Assembly: GCA_038049695.1 (NCBI GenBank)
Contig: CP142456.1
Span: forward strand, 77,709,422 to 77,773,421
Direction: 5' to 3'
DNA from: Cinnamomum chago
Lineage: Eukaryota > Streptophyta > Magnoliopsida > Laurales > Lauraceae
Length of the DNA stretch: 64,000 nt
The notes below the pieces were generated by a model that did not search any database, had not been told where the DNA came from, and was given only the letters and a program-made list of their open reading frames with translations. Every line of letters begins with the position of its first letter. Positions within the stretch are counted from its first letter, which is position 1. Shown one piece after another: positions 24,041-37,868 of this stretch. Made by a program: the position numbers and the translations under genes.

Positions 24041-25716
24041 TGACGTATCAACATGGCCAGCGGTATAAAATCTCACATCAGATAATGCATCAACTCAATT
24101 GATTTTTTAGAATATAAAATAAAAATAAGTGAATTTTCATTTGTGGCCGATGAATGTTGATTGATGGGATAAAACAATATCTTCCTGTTTCGCTGAAAAT
24201 TAAATTAAATTAATTGGTCTTTTGAGTGGTTAAATTAATTGGTCTTTTGAGTGGTTTGGGGGGGGGGGCTGTAAAACAAATCTAATCAGATTATCACTTC
24301 CCCTGTAAGGATTTTGAGTTTATGATACCTATTGAAATAGGACAAGCGCTCTTGGACACCCCTTTTGTGAGGGGTCATTTCTTGTTCCTCTGATGAGTAT
24401 TGACACGTAAAACCCATTGAAAATGTGTGATGAATATGACTGAGGCGATGAAGACGGCAGTTATATGTCAAATTCCAGTTGTATCATATGGACTGCAGGG
24501 TAATTCAATTCCATGTGGCCCATCAAATGTACTATGGAACTGTTGCTTATTAAGAAAGCATCATTCTCCAGCTGGGCATTTTCTCACATTAGGAAAAGAT
24601 TGGCCCACAAACCCATCTCAGCCATTCTGTTTTCTCTTATTTTAGTGCATAGCAACGTGAAATAAGTAGAGCGTCAAATCAAGAAAAAAAAAAATAAGGA
24701 TGCGCGTTGTTGATATAAAAACACGCTTGGGTGACCGTGTACGGTCTTTACAAGAGTTAAAAGAAAAGGAAGAAAAAAGAAGAACAAGAATCCAATATTC
24801 TGCCATAGGCAATGATCCTGTGATCCTTATCAATTTCTTGGGTTCAAAATTCAGATGGATGAAAGGCACTACAAAAATGTTATTGAGAGGCCCCGCAAGA
24901 AAATCTTTCCTTTTTGCTTTTTTTGTTAGCAAGAGTAGTTATTAAAAAATATTTATGTGACAGCTACTAATGGATCGAAGTTTTGGTAGAAATAGTTAGC
25001 TAAGAAAATTAATATGGTATTAGAGTCAATTGATTGCGAGTTTGAATCCAATATAAATGGCTATGTGAAAAAATAAAATAAAATGCATGTCACCAATAAT
25101 GTGTTAATGGATTCCACCTTATAGAGAATATTGAAAAGTATTTTCATTACTTGCACTTGATCCAACATAAGTAATCGCTTGGGCGTATGTATGACACCGC
25201 AACACAAATGAACCATGCAAATATAAGGAGTGTCAAACATATAAGGTGAAAAGTAAACCCACACCTTATGCCAACAAACCAACACCCAAGTGGATCCTCT
25301 TTTTTTTTTTTTTCTTATTTAGAAAGGCATTTTCATATAATTGAAATGCATGTAAGATCAGACCACTTGGTTTAAAATGCCCTTTACAAAATTTAAATTC
25401 CTTGGAAATGGAATCACACAAATAAGCAATTAAGTTGCTGCATGAGTTTTTGCACTAACTGTTTTTAGTTCAAGTGGGGACTCCTATTTTCCAATTAATG
25501 GAAAAGGGAAGACCATAATCATTTTTAGGGAGTTTTTTAATCCAATCATCCAACCACCTGGTCATTAAAATGGCATTGGGTTCCATATTGCCCTTAAACA
25601 CGGCAGTTAACAGGCCAAACAATGCATTAGGTTCATAGAACTCCTAAATTAATAGATGTATGATTGCCTTGTTATAATTTCATGTGGAAAATTTAAAGTA
25701 ACTACAAGCCTACAAC
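24041..25716. other. Intergenic; perfect 25-bp tandem duplication
   Basis: A perfect 25-bp direct repeat lies at 24206-24230 and 24231-24255, followed by a G run at 24257-24268. Poly-T at 25301. Small open frames here lack recognisable content. No gene supported. Confidence 0.55.
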
Positions 25717-25967
25717 TAAGAGCACGCTTCTACAACTGGTTTTTCACGGAAAAAGCATAAAAAGTAAAAATGCTTTTTTGTGCTATATAAAATTTCATAT
25801 TTTGGTGCAATCACTTTTCTCAGAGGAAAATTAGAAAAGTGAACTAACTTTTTAATGATTCCATGAAAAAACATTTCCAACGGAAGGTCGGAAAAGGTTT
25901 TCCATGAAAAAATGAAAAGAAATTCCATGGAGCTACTTTTCCACAATGTCACACAAGCGTGCCCTTA
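25717..25967. mobile_element. Foldback MITE with GCACGCTT ends
   Basis: The left end TAAGAGCACGCTTCTACAAC and the right end, in reverse complement TAAGGGCACGCTTGTGTGAC, form terminal inverted repeats. Internal AAAAGTGAA and TTTTCCATGAAAAAATG tracts add further inverted pairing. About 251 bp, non-coding, hAT-like ends. No clear target duplication. Confidence 0.6.
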
Positions 25968-28900
25968 CAGTCATGGAGAATTATAAAGGTGAGGGGTTGC
26001 ATGTTTGTTAGAAGTGGTGGGGTAGATGAGAGTTGTATAGGCAGTGGAATACATGGGAGAAAACATGCTACAGTTGTAAACCTGAGAGTAACTTTCAGTC
26101 AAAATATAAAATACGGTCAAATTTGGTCCAAAACCTTTGACTTTAATATATTCCAATTAGAAAGATTCCTTTTTTTTGAACTCGTACGTCCATAATTCTA
26201 AAAATGGCATTGCCCAAGTGGCTTAAAAGGAGTGATGGGTTTACAAACTCAATTAGATGTATGCCTCTAGGCCAATTGTGTTAAGTCGACTTAAACGAGT
26301 TAGAGAGAGTCAAGTGATTTTAGCCCAAGTTATTGAAATAAACTTGGTACATAGATGGAGGCCAAAAAAACTTAGCTTCATGGGCCATAATGTTATTTGG
26401 CGACTCAAAGAATGGCTTTAATTTTGCTACCATGTGTAAAAAAAGAAGGGTTTTTTTTTATGGGAATGCTAGTTTGGTGTGGGTTTAACTAAAGTGACAT
26501 TTTTTGTGAAATGGCCACTTAAAGTGTTTTTTTTTTTTTTTCGTAAAATCCTCATTATATAATGACTTGACAATGATATTTGAATGAGGCATATCCAATG
26601 TTGATTGGCTTAAATAATTAAAAAAGGAGTTTATGAATTACACACATATATATAAAAAAAAAAATTCATTGTTGCTTCTCAACTAACACCATAAAAAGAA
26701 TGAGAAAATAAACTTCCGAAAGGTAAGAGAGGGTTTTCTTAGTTAGCATCCTCCCAATAACCATCAGCATCATTAAATCCAAAGTAATGAAGTGGATATA
26801 AGTACTTGACAGAGCCATAATCTTGCATGGCTATCAATGTCTAATAAATCTAACATTGACACCATTTGCATGCTTGGAGGAACCCAATTAAGTTGCACTC
26901 AACTATAAATCTAATTACTAGTAACTCTACCCTTCACGGGCGGGCCCAAGTTGTCACCAGGTCACATATTGAAGTCTCAAGAGAATCAGATGGGACCCTA
27001 GTCCATGCCCCACATTTGTCCGAAAAATTGCCCCAAATGTCTTACGTCTAAGACTTCGTCTCATTCCCTCTTCTTTTTTTAAAACATGCTCTGATTTTGT
27101 TTTGTTTTATTTTTTGTTGTTTATATATATATATATTCTACCATTTTCTCTCTTGCTATGTTCTCACAAAACCCATGGTTTGATCATTTACAAACTATTC
27201 AAATCTCAGAAAGTCCCTTTCGATCCGATCTAGCTTTGCTACGAGTAAGGGTCATTGGATTTCTTTCCTCCCTTTTCCTTTTTTACTTTTCCCTTTTGGA
27301 TTATTTGGTATTGGAAATCAATACTTTCTTTATTTTTTGCTAATCGATGGAGAAAAGATAATCGGGACTTTTGCATGTTTTTTCTTCCGCTTTCATTACG
27401 ATTTCAAACACTTGTCTAACTTTTCTTTTTGTTTATCTGCGATACAACTCTTATTGTCCTTGTAATTTGTGTCTATTGAATCTTATATTGATGGAAGAGA
27501 TTTTGATTTATAGGTTTTATGCATAGACTATTTGATTTAAAGAAATTAAAAATTGGATCCAGTGTGAATTATATTTCTTATTGACCATGTGCCTTTGAGT
27601 TTATGATTTGCTTAGATTGTTGTTGTATCATGTTTTCCTTAATTGTTAAATCTTTTGGTTAATTTTCACAATTATGCTCTCTATTTTGTATTTTTGTTCT
27701 TAGGGAAGTGAGTGATATGGTCGGTTTTCTTGCAAATGATATTATTTTTTCAATTGACTATTGTCTGTCCCACATAAACGAAAATCCTGGGTCAGCCATT
27801 GCTACCCCTCTAAAAAAAGTGAGATTCACATTGTGTTGTGGTTCTAATCAATTGTGCCTTGTAAAATTCTAAATCATCTTTGCAACAATATTGCACATTT
27901 ATGTAAGCGGTTGAACCACGATGAAAAAAAGTTTAAGAAATTTAAATAGGAAAGCTTGATTATAAATATAATTGATAAAATATATTGAATCTAACGCACC
28001 TAAAGATCGAAGATCAAAGGCCTCATGTCCAAGCCCTTTAATCCGCTAAAAACTCGAAAGTTCTTAAAAAAACCAAAGTTCGAAAAAACTTAGGAATTTG
28101 ATTATTAGAAGGATTCCAAAACCTTCATCAAAGGATTAGGATCAAGCTAGAGATATTCCTAAGCAGGCTATATATATATATATATATGTACCCTCTGTAT
28201 TTCTGAAATTATCTCTCTTCTACTTGAGGAAATATATTTTGAACACATTGTTATGAGCTTCTTCCTTTTCTTCTTTTTAATCTAATTCTTATTCTATTTT
28301 TGTGATTGCTTCTTCTTAGGAACACTCCTGGATTGCCCAATTCCTCTCCTTCTCCTTTCTAAAAATTCTTTCTAGAGCAGTTGAGGGAGGAAAATGAAAA
28401 AAGAAAAAGAGAAATGAAAAAAAGAATGAGAAAAGCTTTTTTCTACATTGAATGAGGTGAGAGACCTCTATTCATAGCTAGACTTCTTTTTTTGGTAAAT
28501 TAGTCATAGCTAGACTTAAGATTCGTCTTGGCACATAGTATACACAATGCGTGCCATGTGTCTGTACATGCACTAAGCACACCATTGCATCGCCTAACAC
28601 CATACATAGGGCCGATGGAAGAGATCTTTTGATCCCTCTGGTCCCATTTTCTTGGGGGGGTGTTATCCTCTAGGAGCTAAGTACCCTAAATAATTACACA
28701 TAATTTGATGATGAGTGAAATTCCCAAAATAAATTTGTCTTTTGAAATGTTTCTTTTGGCTTTTCAAAATTTTAAATTTCAAAACCCATCCAAGGCGTCC
28801 ATGGATGTTAGTTAGAGGGAAGATGCAGGCCTCTACCTGCATATTAGACATTTATTATCCACCCATAAATGATTTTATTTTATTTTATGAACTACATTAA

Positions 28901-29172
28901 ACAAAAGCACCAGCGCCCACCCTTGACCCCACAACCCATTTTCTTTCTTCTTCCTTTCTCTATTTTGGGTATTGTAGCTAAGGGGGTTAGAACCACAAGA
29001 AACTTGTATATGCGAATAGAGAGTTCGCACATGTGAGGAGAAAAAACCTGCATACAAATCGAGAGTGAGAACTCACACATGCTTGGAGAGAGGAACTCAC
29101 ACATGCGAGAAGAGTGTGGAGAACTGGTAAAAATAAATTTCCCCATTTGATGCTTTCAAAATCACCCTCACA
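25968..29172. other. Intergenic, AT-rich; no gene recognised
   Basis: Holds homopolymer runs, a (TA)n run at 28169-28187 and dispersed low-complexity sequence. A TATA-rich stretch followed by pyrimidine tracts at 28160-28300 could be promoter-like or repeat-derived, but I could not define its ends. No open frame of note. Confidence 0.5.
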
Positions 29173-29374
29173 AAATCTCAAGGGGTTGGCCGAGTGGTCA
29201 GAACCATGGTTTCTCTCTCCTACGGAGCTAGAAGTCCTGGTATTAATCCCTGGTTTTCCCCTCTTCAGGAACCGAAAGTTGAGTCCACTAGTGCTATTAC
29301 TTAGGGACCACATGAGTTTCGTTTAGCCCAAAGGTTGGAACCTTCCATTAGAAAAAAAAAAAAAAAAAAAAAAT
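29173..29374 (+). mobile_element. tRNA-derived SINE with 11-bp target site duplication and poly-A tail
   Basis: An identical 11-bp direct repeat, TCACCCTCACA, flanks it at 29162-29172 and 29375-29385. The 5' head has an A box, TTGGCCGAGTGGTC, as in Leu/Ser tRNAs. The body contains TTGAGTCCACTAGTGCTATT and ends CCTTCCATTAG followed by about 22 A. Compared with the copy at 53201, part of the 3' body is missing. The exact duplication implies a fairly recent insertion. Confidence 0.85.
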
Positions 29375-29385
29375 TCACCCTCACA

Positions 29386-32300
29386 TCCTATGCAACTGCA
29401 ATAACTAAGCCTCTTCACTCTTCAGTGGTCACGCGGACTACAATGAAAAGCAGCACAAAGAGCCGATATTTAGCCAGCACGTGAAATTCAGCGAGAATAC
29501 GAGGGCAACAGGCCCGACTTAGTCGCCACATGATCTCTGGTAACGCCTCTCTTCCGTTACATGCTTTTAAGAAAAGCGTAACGGCTTCCTCTTATCGGGA
29601 CCCACCTGCATTGTCGTTAGCAGAAGTGTATCGTCTGATAAAGCAATCATATGGAATCTCTGTCCTCTAAAGTTATTAAATATTACTATCCCGGTTCTTG
29701 GTTTGCCGAAAGTTACAGTATCGGCCGATATTTTTATATTTCGTACATCCAAATGAAGTCAAAAGATTAGCGTTGGTATTTAAAAAAAAATTAACGTTAC
29801 CAGCACAACATCCCGAATCTCAATATTCAATGATCCTTCGACTTTTTTTTCGCCCTCTTGTCAAATTCGAATATGATTGATTCACGTATCGGTTTCGGAA
29901 AAATAACGTTTGGGATATGCACAGATCTGGAGACAGTGAGACTACGATGTAGAAATGTATCGGAACATGCATGTGGGTTCATTTCTCATCGATAGAAAAT
30001 GGTGGTTTGAGAAATCCCATTTTGCTCCTGTTACAGACAGGATCAAAATACATGATATCGTGTTGAAATCCTTATAAACAGTTTTAGTGTGCTTTTGGGC
30101 ACTTTTATATTAAAATCAAGGTTCTATTTTTACTTCTAAAAACACCAAAAGAGTTATTGAGGGCTAAAGCATAAGAGTTTTTATTATTGTTGAGGGGCTA
30201 CTCTTTTGCATTGAATTGATTTCTTAAGAATTCATGGTAAATGAGTTTTTACCTTATGATTATTAAGTAGGCGATGTATAAAGCCCATACCGAGGATATT
30301 TATTTGGGACCATTAGTTTCCTAAGATTTGATTTACCATATTTTAGTTGGGTATTCATTTCCATCTCTTTCTATTCATTTCTCTCTCTCTCTCTCTCTCT
30401 CTCTCTTCAAAAAGAAATACATCACATAAGAAAGAAAATGAAAGTAGCGTTTGTAGTTCAACAGGTGAGGCATCTCAGGGTGTGTGATCACTAACAAAAT
30501 TCCTAGAGCCTCCGAGTTTAATAAGATAGCGTGCAACCATCTAAAGTCCTTACAATACATAGAATATCCATCAATGACTTCTAAAATATCAGTGCATAAA
30601 AGAATTTTAACATTCTTCACTTCATTTAGCGACCTCTAACACAGAAAAATACACTCATTTCGGTTTTTTTTTGGAGGCGAAGATTTTTAGTCATTTAGTA
30701 GTACTTCTACCAATAAAAATCTTTTATCCTAAAATTTGACTTAAAGAAAGCGGATCGGAGTCACAATTGTTAGCAATGTTTTTCTTGACGAAGAATTTCC
30801 ATGAAAAAAGATGTGACAGTGGTATGGGCCACCAACAATTGGGAGCCCTATGTAGGAAAAGACATGATATAGATGTACAAATCCTAACATCAAAATCTCA
30901 CATTATCCTACAAGATGTGAAAAGGGACTGCTAACACGTGAAACACACTGGAAGCAAAATTCTTCTATTTTTACTCATCAACATGTGAGAGATCACATGC
31001 AATGCTCTACATATAGAGGAAATCAATGGATTTTAACAATGTGCGCGTTTAACATTGAGTAAAATGTTGCATGCTATTTTCGGCCCGGCACTGAAAAGTA
31101 TCAGCCAAAAAAAGGGAGTGGAATTCGTCCTACCAGCGACACCACCTATGGGCATTGTATGATGCTTTGAAAAACAAGTGAAATGTTTGAAATATCAGAG
31201 TTTGTGCTTATAACTCATAAGGCTTGAAGTTAGTAGAAATTGATTTTGAGGAATTCATGCTAAAGTTGGTATTTTTTAGGATTTGATTTATTAAGATGAT
31301 AACGGGGCATCTCGAAGTGGAGATTGCTTAGTAGTTGTTAACATATTTCACCTTGGCTTCTTCATATTTTTCCATTTTTTGGTATTCATTCCTTAACAAT
31401 TCTAGTAATTCAGTCTCATGCAAGCACATGGGCCTTTAAATTAATGCTTTTAATTAGAAAGCTGAAAAACTTTATAGGAACAAATTAACAATGATTCAAA
31501 AATGACATTTTTCCTTTTTTTTTTTTTTTTTTTTCTAACATATAATTTGAATTGGCCCCAACGTATAAAACAAAAGGTTTTAGCGGCATCAAGAATTTTT
31601 CTTGAGGGGATCACTATATGTATAAAAGAAAAATTGTTGCAGAGGTCATGTGCAAAAATAGAAGGTTTTGAAAGACTTTTTTAGCGGTTTGGGCATCATT
31701 TGCCCCTTAATTCTACCTCTTTGAAACATTCATTCGATGGATTATCTATAAACGCTTCATTCATCGACATTGGGTTGGCTTAATGCATTCCACTCTCATA
31801 AAGACAATAGGTATATTAGCTATTTATATAAATGTATTACATTTGATGGATTGGTTATGCATAAAAATGCCTGTGGTTGATGATAGCTGTTAGATTAATT
31901 AATGTGGTGATTGCGAAACCCATGTTGTCTTTAAATTAACCATTTACTACAATTGTGGAAAGCTTTGAAGTAAGCCCCACTTCAATCCATACAATGGAGC
32001 ATAACCATGATCAATCTAAATTCTAAACTCACTCTTACATACCTATCCTCTATGATTTGTACTCGTCCCAATTTGACATTAATTTAGCTAAATTAGGATT
32101 AGAAAGTCACACTCATAAAACCATTTAGGCTATGAGGGCTTTAAGCATATGGTTATAGAGATATGATTAGAGTGATATTTGGTTGACCATTCATTGACAC
32201 CCTTCTCTTGACATTGCCCTTTAATACATCTATGATTGGCAGGCATCTGGATGGCTCTCTTCAAACTGAGGCTCAAACTTTTATACCGTGGGTATGAGAC

Positions 32301-35300
32301 ATGGTTGCAGACAATGCCTGAGCCAAAGTCAAGATTTTTAATGCATTGGCTGATTTATTATTATTGTACTAATGTATCGCAATCTAGCTTTTGGCTGTTC
32401 CTTCCTATAATTATCAAGATTTTCTAAAAGTAATTAAAAATAAAAAATTACAATTTTAATTTTATTTTGTTTCGTCGCTCTCGCGGCATTTTAAAACAAA
32501 TAAAACATTACAACATAATACCAAGGAAATGAAGCCGGGGTTCCAGTACATTTTTAAGTTTTCGATAGACAACACATGTTTATTGTCGAAGTTCTAAAAC
32601 TATACTTAACAATCCAATTATTTCTTTTTATCTTAACCTACACTCCTAAATTGTCCTAGCTAATTGTTTTTCCTAAGGCACAACCTTTTTTTTTTCCTAA
32701 TGCTTTTATGTTCCACCTAAGTCTAGAAGAACATAGCTACCTTTAATTTCCTCTCACAAGAGGATGTTGGTGTTTTTAGCCGGCCGAGTTACATACTGAG
32801 AACCTTTATTTTATTTAACTTCTCTGAATAGGTTTAAATCATCGGAAACTGTAGGTATTGTCTAGAAAATCCGGAGCATTACAAAGTGGATCTCCATACT
32901 AGGGTCTACCTAGTGAAAAATCCGACCCGTTTAAAATAAATGGCCTCCAAGTGTATGAAATAACTCCTAGTTAACTCTAATATGCTCTTGTATTATAGTG
33001 AAATACATTTATTTTGAGTCGTTAAGATTTTCAATTATGCACTCCTTCAGCTACGAATTTTCTCAGGTCATATATATTTGGCAACCAAAGCTTTAGGAAA
33101 TAAAAACTTTGCACCTCAAAAATTATGAAAACTCATATTTGACCGTTGTGAATCCCATCCTAAAAATTTGAACCCATGGAAGTCCTTACTCTGGGTTTTA
33201 AACCCCAATCTCTCTTCACTTTTACGGATTTATTATACATCAAAACCAATTATATCAATGTAAAATCCTTCTACGGCTGTGAGCAATCAACAATTCCTCA
33301 AAATCATCACATGTTGCAAATTCCTTGGAGAATATTCGACTCTACAGTGGGGAATCATTGTGGTCTACTAGTTAAGTCATATGCCACGTACATGTCCTTA
33401 ACAAGAAAAGAAAATTTTGTCTCATCATAACTCTTGATTTTAGTGGAAAATGCAGACATTTCATCGAGAAAACGTGAATTTTCCCGGATGAGATAAACGT
33501 ACTGAAGAAGAAAAAGTGGAAGATTTGAATAAATCTCATGAGTCATTTTGTGCAGTTGGTGCTCATCTCATGCAGGCCTAACCAGTAAATGGCACGTGCA
33601 TGTATTTGATTGGTGCCACGCTTATAGTATGATCCGTCCATGCCATAAGCATGAACGTGGCGTTGCTGTTTCAGATAGTTTACTTGTGTATTATGTCTGT
33701 GAATGTTGACATGATAACATACACTGTCTCAGCATTTGAGGAATATGGTCTGAACTGCTGTTGTCACAAGAGGAGGTGCTGGTGGCATGGTTAGAGCAAT
33801 GCCTGACCTAACATGATGATTTTAGAGTGCGCGTTTTTTCCGTGGGAGAGAAAAATTGTTCTAATCTTTCATACAGCTATTATAATTATTATTTTTTACT
33901 GTTTAGAGGTTTGGTGCAATGCATCTTTCTCATGATAAAGAAAAAACATAATTTTTTCTTTAGGTTGTGTTTATGCAACAAGATAACTATATATGCACTC
34001 TTAGACTTTTATATTTTCTTGGAATAGAGAGGAATCCTCTATTTTTATCACTTTCAATAGGAAATGGAAACCATATTCTTCGAAAAACATTGATTCATCT
34101 CTCTTTTCAGCATGTTAATATTACCACACCAAAGGACGAGCGAGTAGGTTGCAATGAAAATCAAAATAATTTTCCTCTATTTGCATAAATAGACTCAAGG
34201 GTAACGGTTGATCATTGACTTTCGTTTGGGTTGGATTGGAGTTGATATTTGAACCTGATTAATGAATGACTTGAGTGCTGGTAGCGTGGAGTGGGTCAGC
34301 AAGAATTTTAACCCATTCAATATGCATGTCTGGTTTAGCTGACACCTTATTGATAATTAAGTGGTGGCGATTCCCACTTGGTTGTCCATTGTTTCAAACC
34401 AAGAGTACGTCACTTTTTTCCACATGTGTGGGCTTTCTTATTATTTGTGCGGGTTTTCTTTCCGCTTGTTCAGGCTATATATCTTCCCATGTGTGTGCGG
34501 GCTCTCTCTTGTGTCCCAACCCCCTTGGCTTGGTTAAAAAAAAAAAATACATCTCACGCAGATTGGAAAAAGGATCATGTATGCTTTTTTAAGTAATGAC
34601 CTATCAATTTTTTATGCAAAAGATTGTCTAAAAAGTTTCTGAAACCCACTAACCTGTGTATGTAAGAGTGATTTGCAATCTAGCCATATACTGAAAAGTA
34701 GATTCATTGGATACTACTAGTTCTCTAATCTAAGGTTAATATGGACAATCAAATTTGAAGCTTGGAATTTATCTCATGGCCTTAGATTAAAAAAAAAAAA
34801 AAAAAAAAGGGTCCCACCCTTGAAATTTTTTCTCGGTTCCTTGTCACAATTAAACCCACCCTTAAAATTCAAACCAGTCAAAATAATAGTCTCGCCTATT
34901 TTATAATAAATATATTCCGACTGCAATCAAAATCATATACAAAGTTAGATTGATTATGTCCAAAACATGTGATGAAAACAATGTTTTTAACCGGATAAAA
35001 CTATAGAAAGACATGAAGTGAATTTTTTCTTAATAATAGAACAACACTGCAGGGCAATACTTGAAAAAAAAAGGGCAATGATCATATTGATGAACTCAAA
35101 GATGGGACCCACTGATGGATTTAGAGTCTTGCCTCGTCTTTTAACAAATCCAGATTCAAAAGTGGCCTTAAAAAAGAGACCTTTATAGGTTTTAACTTTT
35201 TGACCTGTGGGCCTTTCCAAATTCTCTTTCGCCAGCTTTAAAACATTTTTGTTTGTTTTTCTTTGAAGGGTTTAAACCGGTTAGGTTGCAGGGCCTATTT

Positions 35301-36149
35301 CCTAATCCGGTTTAGACTTTGTCTCTTACGTATACAAGTCAGCCCGAACTGAACCCAATGTGACCCGACCCGCTGTCACTGCTCTAAGTCCAATGTTACT
35401 CACAATGCTCAACCCGGTTTGAATCCAAATGGACCAGTTCCTACCCCAGCATGAACCATTACTGTTATGACATACACCAAATAGTGGTCTAAAGACTTGC
35501 TAATGAGCTGAAACACTCACCACCTAGAATCCATTTCACTAGAGGAATTTGGAGAATTCTTGATTATAGAATTTAAATAGTTTAGAAGTATTAGCCGCGG
35601 GCTCAGTAATGGAAACCATACCATTTAACAGATGGGCACATATTTTACTCCAATCAGTGTAAGGAATACTATCCGATGATGGGCCATTTTATCTTATATA
35701 TTTTTAAGGTGAAATTTGGCTCAATGATGATCAATGGTTGATCTTCAAGCTCTACAGTTCTGATTTCATTCTCTTTGTGTTTTTTTGTTCCTGCTTCTTT
35801 AATAGTACTCTTCTTTTTCCCAAAAAAGTTTATAAACACATCATCCAATCTATCAAACATAACAATTAGTTACAAAATATTCAACCATCCATTCAAATTA
35901 TAGTCATCGATGAATTGGCAATGGTTTAAAACACCTGATCAATCTACTACAATAAAATGCTCTTATTGAAGTGATTTTCTTTATACCTAGTGAGACATGT
36001 GCAGAAAATGTTGGTCCATCAAAAAGTAATATATGTACAAAATAAATAGAGCAGAAATGAGAATGTTGAGGTTGATGTGTAATAAAACTATAAAAGATAA
36101 ATAAGAAATGAGTGTTTTCAAAAGCATTTAGGGGTAGCATTGGTATGAG
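29386..36149. other. Intergenic; hairpin and microsatellites, no gene recognised
   Basis: A 31-base hairpin lies at 29554-29584 (CCGTTAC and GTAACGG arms, inner GCTTTT/AAAAGC). A (CT)13 run is at 30381-30406, poly-T at 31512 and poly-A at 34791. A segment at 34350-34550 ends in poly-A and may be another SINE but lacks a clear A box. The inverted motif AAACCGGTTAG / CTAATCCGGTTTA is at 35274-35316. No coding gene supported. Confidence 0.5.
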
Positions 36150-36770
36150 ATAAAATTAGAGAAACGTGTCGAGATGGTTTGGACATGTCTAACACAAGTC
36201 GACAATATTGTTGATGAGGAGAAATTTGACTATGTAGGTTGATGGCCCACCAAGGAAATAAGTAGGCGAATAAGTAGGCTAAAGAAGATGTGAATGAAGG
36301 TAGTAAAAATATATATGAGAAAATGCTACTTATATAATGATTTAACTAATAAGATTAGATTAAAATGAAAAAACATAATTCATGTATCTAATCCCAACAT
36401 AGTTGGAACAACGTGGAGAGACCTACAATATGAGTAAGTTAGATCTAGTAGAGATTTATTATATGTTTGACAAAGCTACGTCTTCTTTCGCATTTTTGTT
36501 GATAACCATAGTTGTAAATAATCACAACAATGTGATTACATATTCAAGTGGAATCCAAGCAGACGATGTGGTGCAGCTAAAAGGAGAAGTTTCAAAACTG
36601 TGTGAAAAATAGAAAAGTGTCACATTATTGGTCGTGTCTCATGAATAATATAGAATATTCACAAGATAATCTCATGGCCTTCACAATATTATTAAAAGAG
36701 ATTCTCAAATAGATTATGTTCACAATATCTTACTTTTACATAAAATCTGTAACTGTTGTTGTTGTTAAAA
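36150..36770 (+). mobile_element. RTE-like LINE, 3' end, broken
   Basis: One frame from 36176 reads RWFGHV, and about 200 bases on a frame reads IHVSNPNIVGTTWRDL. These are the typical C-terminal motifs of plant RTE-clade reverse transcriptase ORFs (RWFGHV...IHVADPN..GTT). Several in-frame stops lie between and after them (for example right after RWFGHV), so it is dead. The segment ends in TTGTTGTTGTT at about 36754, the simple tail used by this clade. The 5' part is missing or unrecognisable. Confidence 0.65.
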
Positions 36771-37117
36771 GCTCTATCCCATCAAACTAAAGTGGTTGAG
36801 TCCTGAAAAGGTCGCAGTTAAATCTGATTGCCTAGACCATTTGTTCTACATACTTGAGGAGCTCTGCATGTTAAAATAGTCTAATTAATTACCCATCTTA
36901 TTCATCTTATTCGTCTTGTGTTTCTTATTGCTCTAATTTTTGTTTACATAATTAAGATATGATTAAGACCCAAGCATTTTGGAAAGCACTTGTTACTTCC
37001 TAAAGTCAATAAAATTGTCTAGGAAGTAGGAAGACAATTGTGTTACAATTGCATGATATTGTTTGAATAGCAATTATGGAGAACTTTGTTTAAGTGGTGT
37101 TCTATATGAAATTATTT

Positions 37118-37288
37118 TTTGGATAACGGAGGGTGTTCAAGCCCTTTGGATTGGCCTAATCATTATGCGTCTAGAGAGAGCCAAGTAAATCCCCTATTGC
37201 CCCAGTATGGTAGCGTAATTTCGAACCCTCAACATTTGGGAAAAAACCGTGATCTTAGGTCAACTGAGCTATCCCTCGAATTTGTTTT
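37118..37288 (-). mobile_element. tRNA-derived SINE with imperfect 14-bp target duplication
   Basis: On the - strand it reads GGATAGCTCAGTTGACCTAA (A box) and GGGTTCGAAATTACG (B box), then the body TTTACTTGGCTCTCTCT and AAAGGGCTTGAACACCCTCC. Flanks ATATGAAATTATTT (37104-37117) and ATACGAAGTTATTT (37289-37302) match at 12 of 14, a decayed target duplication. The 3' body matches the SINEs at 41685 and 53201. Confidence 0.8.
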
Positions 37289-37302
37289 ATACGAAGTTAT
37301 TT

Positions 37303-37868
37303 GCAAAGCACTTTGTAGGCCCACCGAGGCGGATTTCAATCGGCAGATGAGAAGCCTTGACCATGGATGATGGGCTTGGAAAAATCAAGCCCATCTCACA
37401 GTCCTTGACTTACTTGGCTTCCAATCATGCAACCGAAGAGCACATGGAGGAATAGTGGTTACAATCGTTGATTTCTGGGGTTCGAAGTCTAAAGCATTTT
37501 CTTAACTATGTAATTTCCAGTTTGATCAATCAATCAATGGGTTTAGTTGTAATCAGGTGGTCAAATTATATAGAAATGAACAATAAAGAAAAAATTGCTT
37601 ATCTACATGCACTTCTACGTTTTCTATTTCTTAAAACCAAGTGAATGAATAAGAATTGATATGAAAATAAGAAAAAATAAAAGATTAATCACTAATAGGC
37701 GCTCCCCCCTTTCCATTTCCTGAAATAAATTGAATGAAGAAGATTCCACATTAGAAATGAAAAATAAAATATTAATGATTAACATCTGCTTTAATGGATT
37801 TACCCATGGTCAATTATTACAGGGATACCATCGTCAATTAGAAAAAAACCAAAAATACATCTCCTTTT
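37303..37868. other. Intergenic; nothing recognised
   Basis: AT-rich sequence between a SINE and a MITE. No open frame, RNA gene or repeat that I can identify. Confidence 0.5.

Noticed and set aside
28140-28340. Promoter-like or LTR-like TATA and pyrimidine block
   Set aside because: No paired terminal repeats, ends, primer site or coding remnants could be found.
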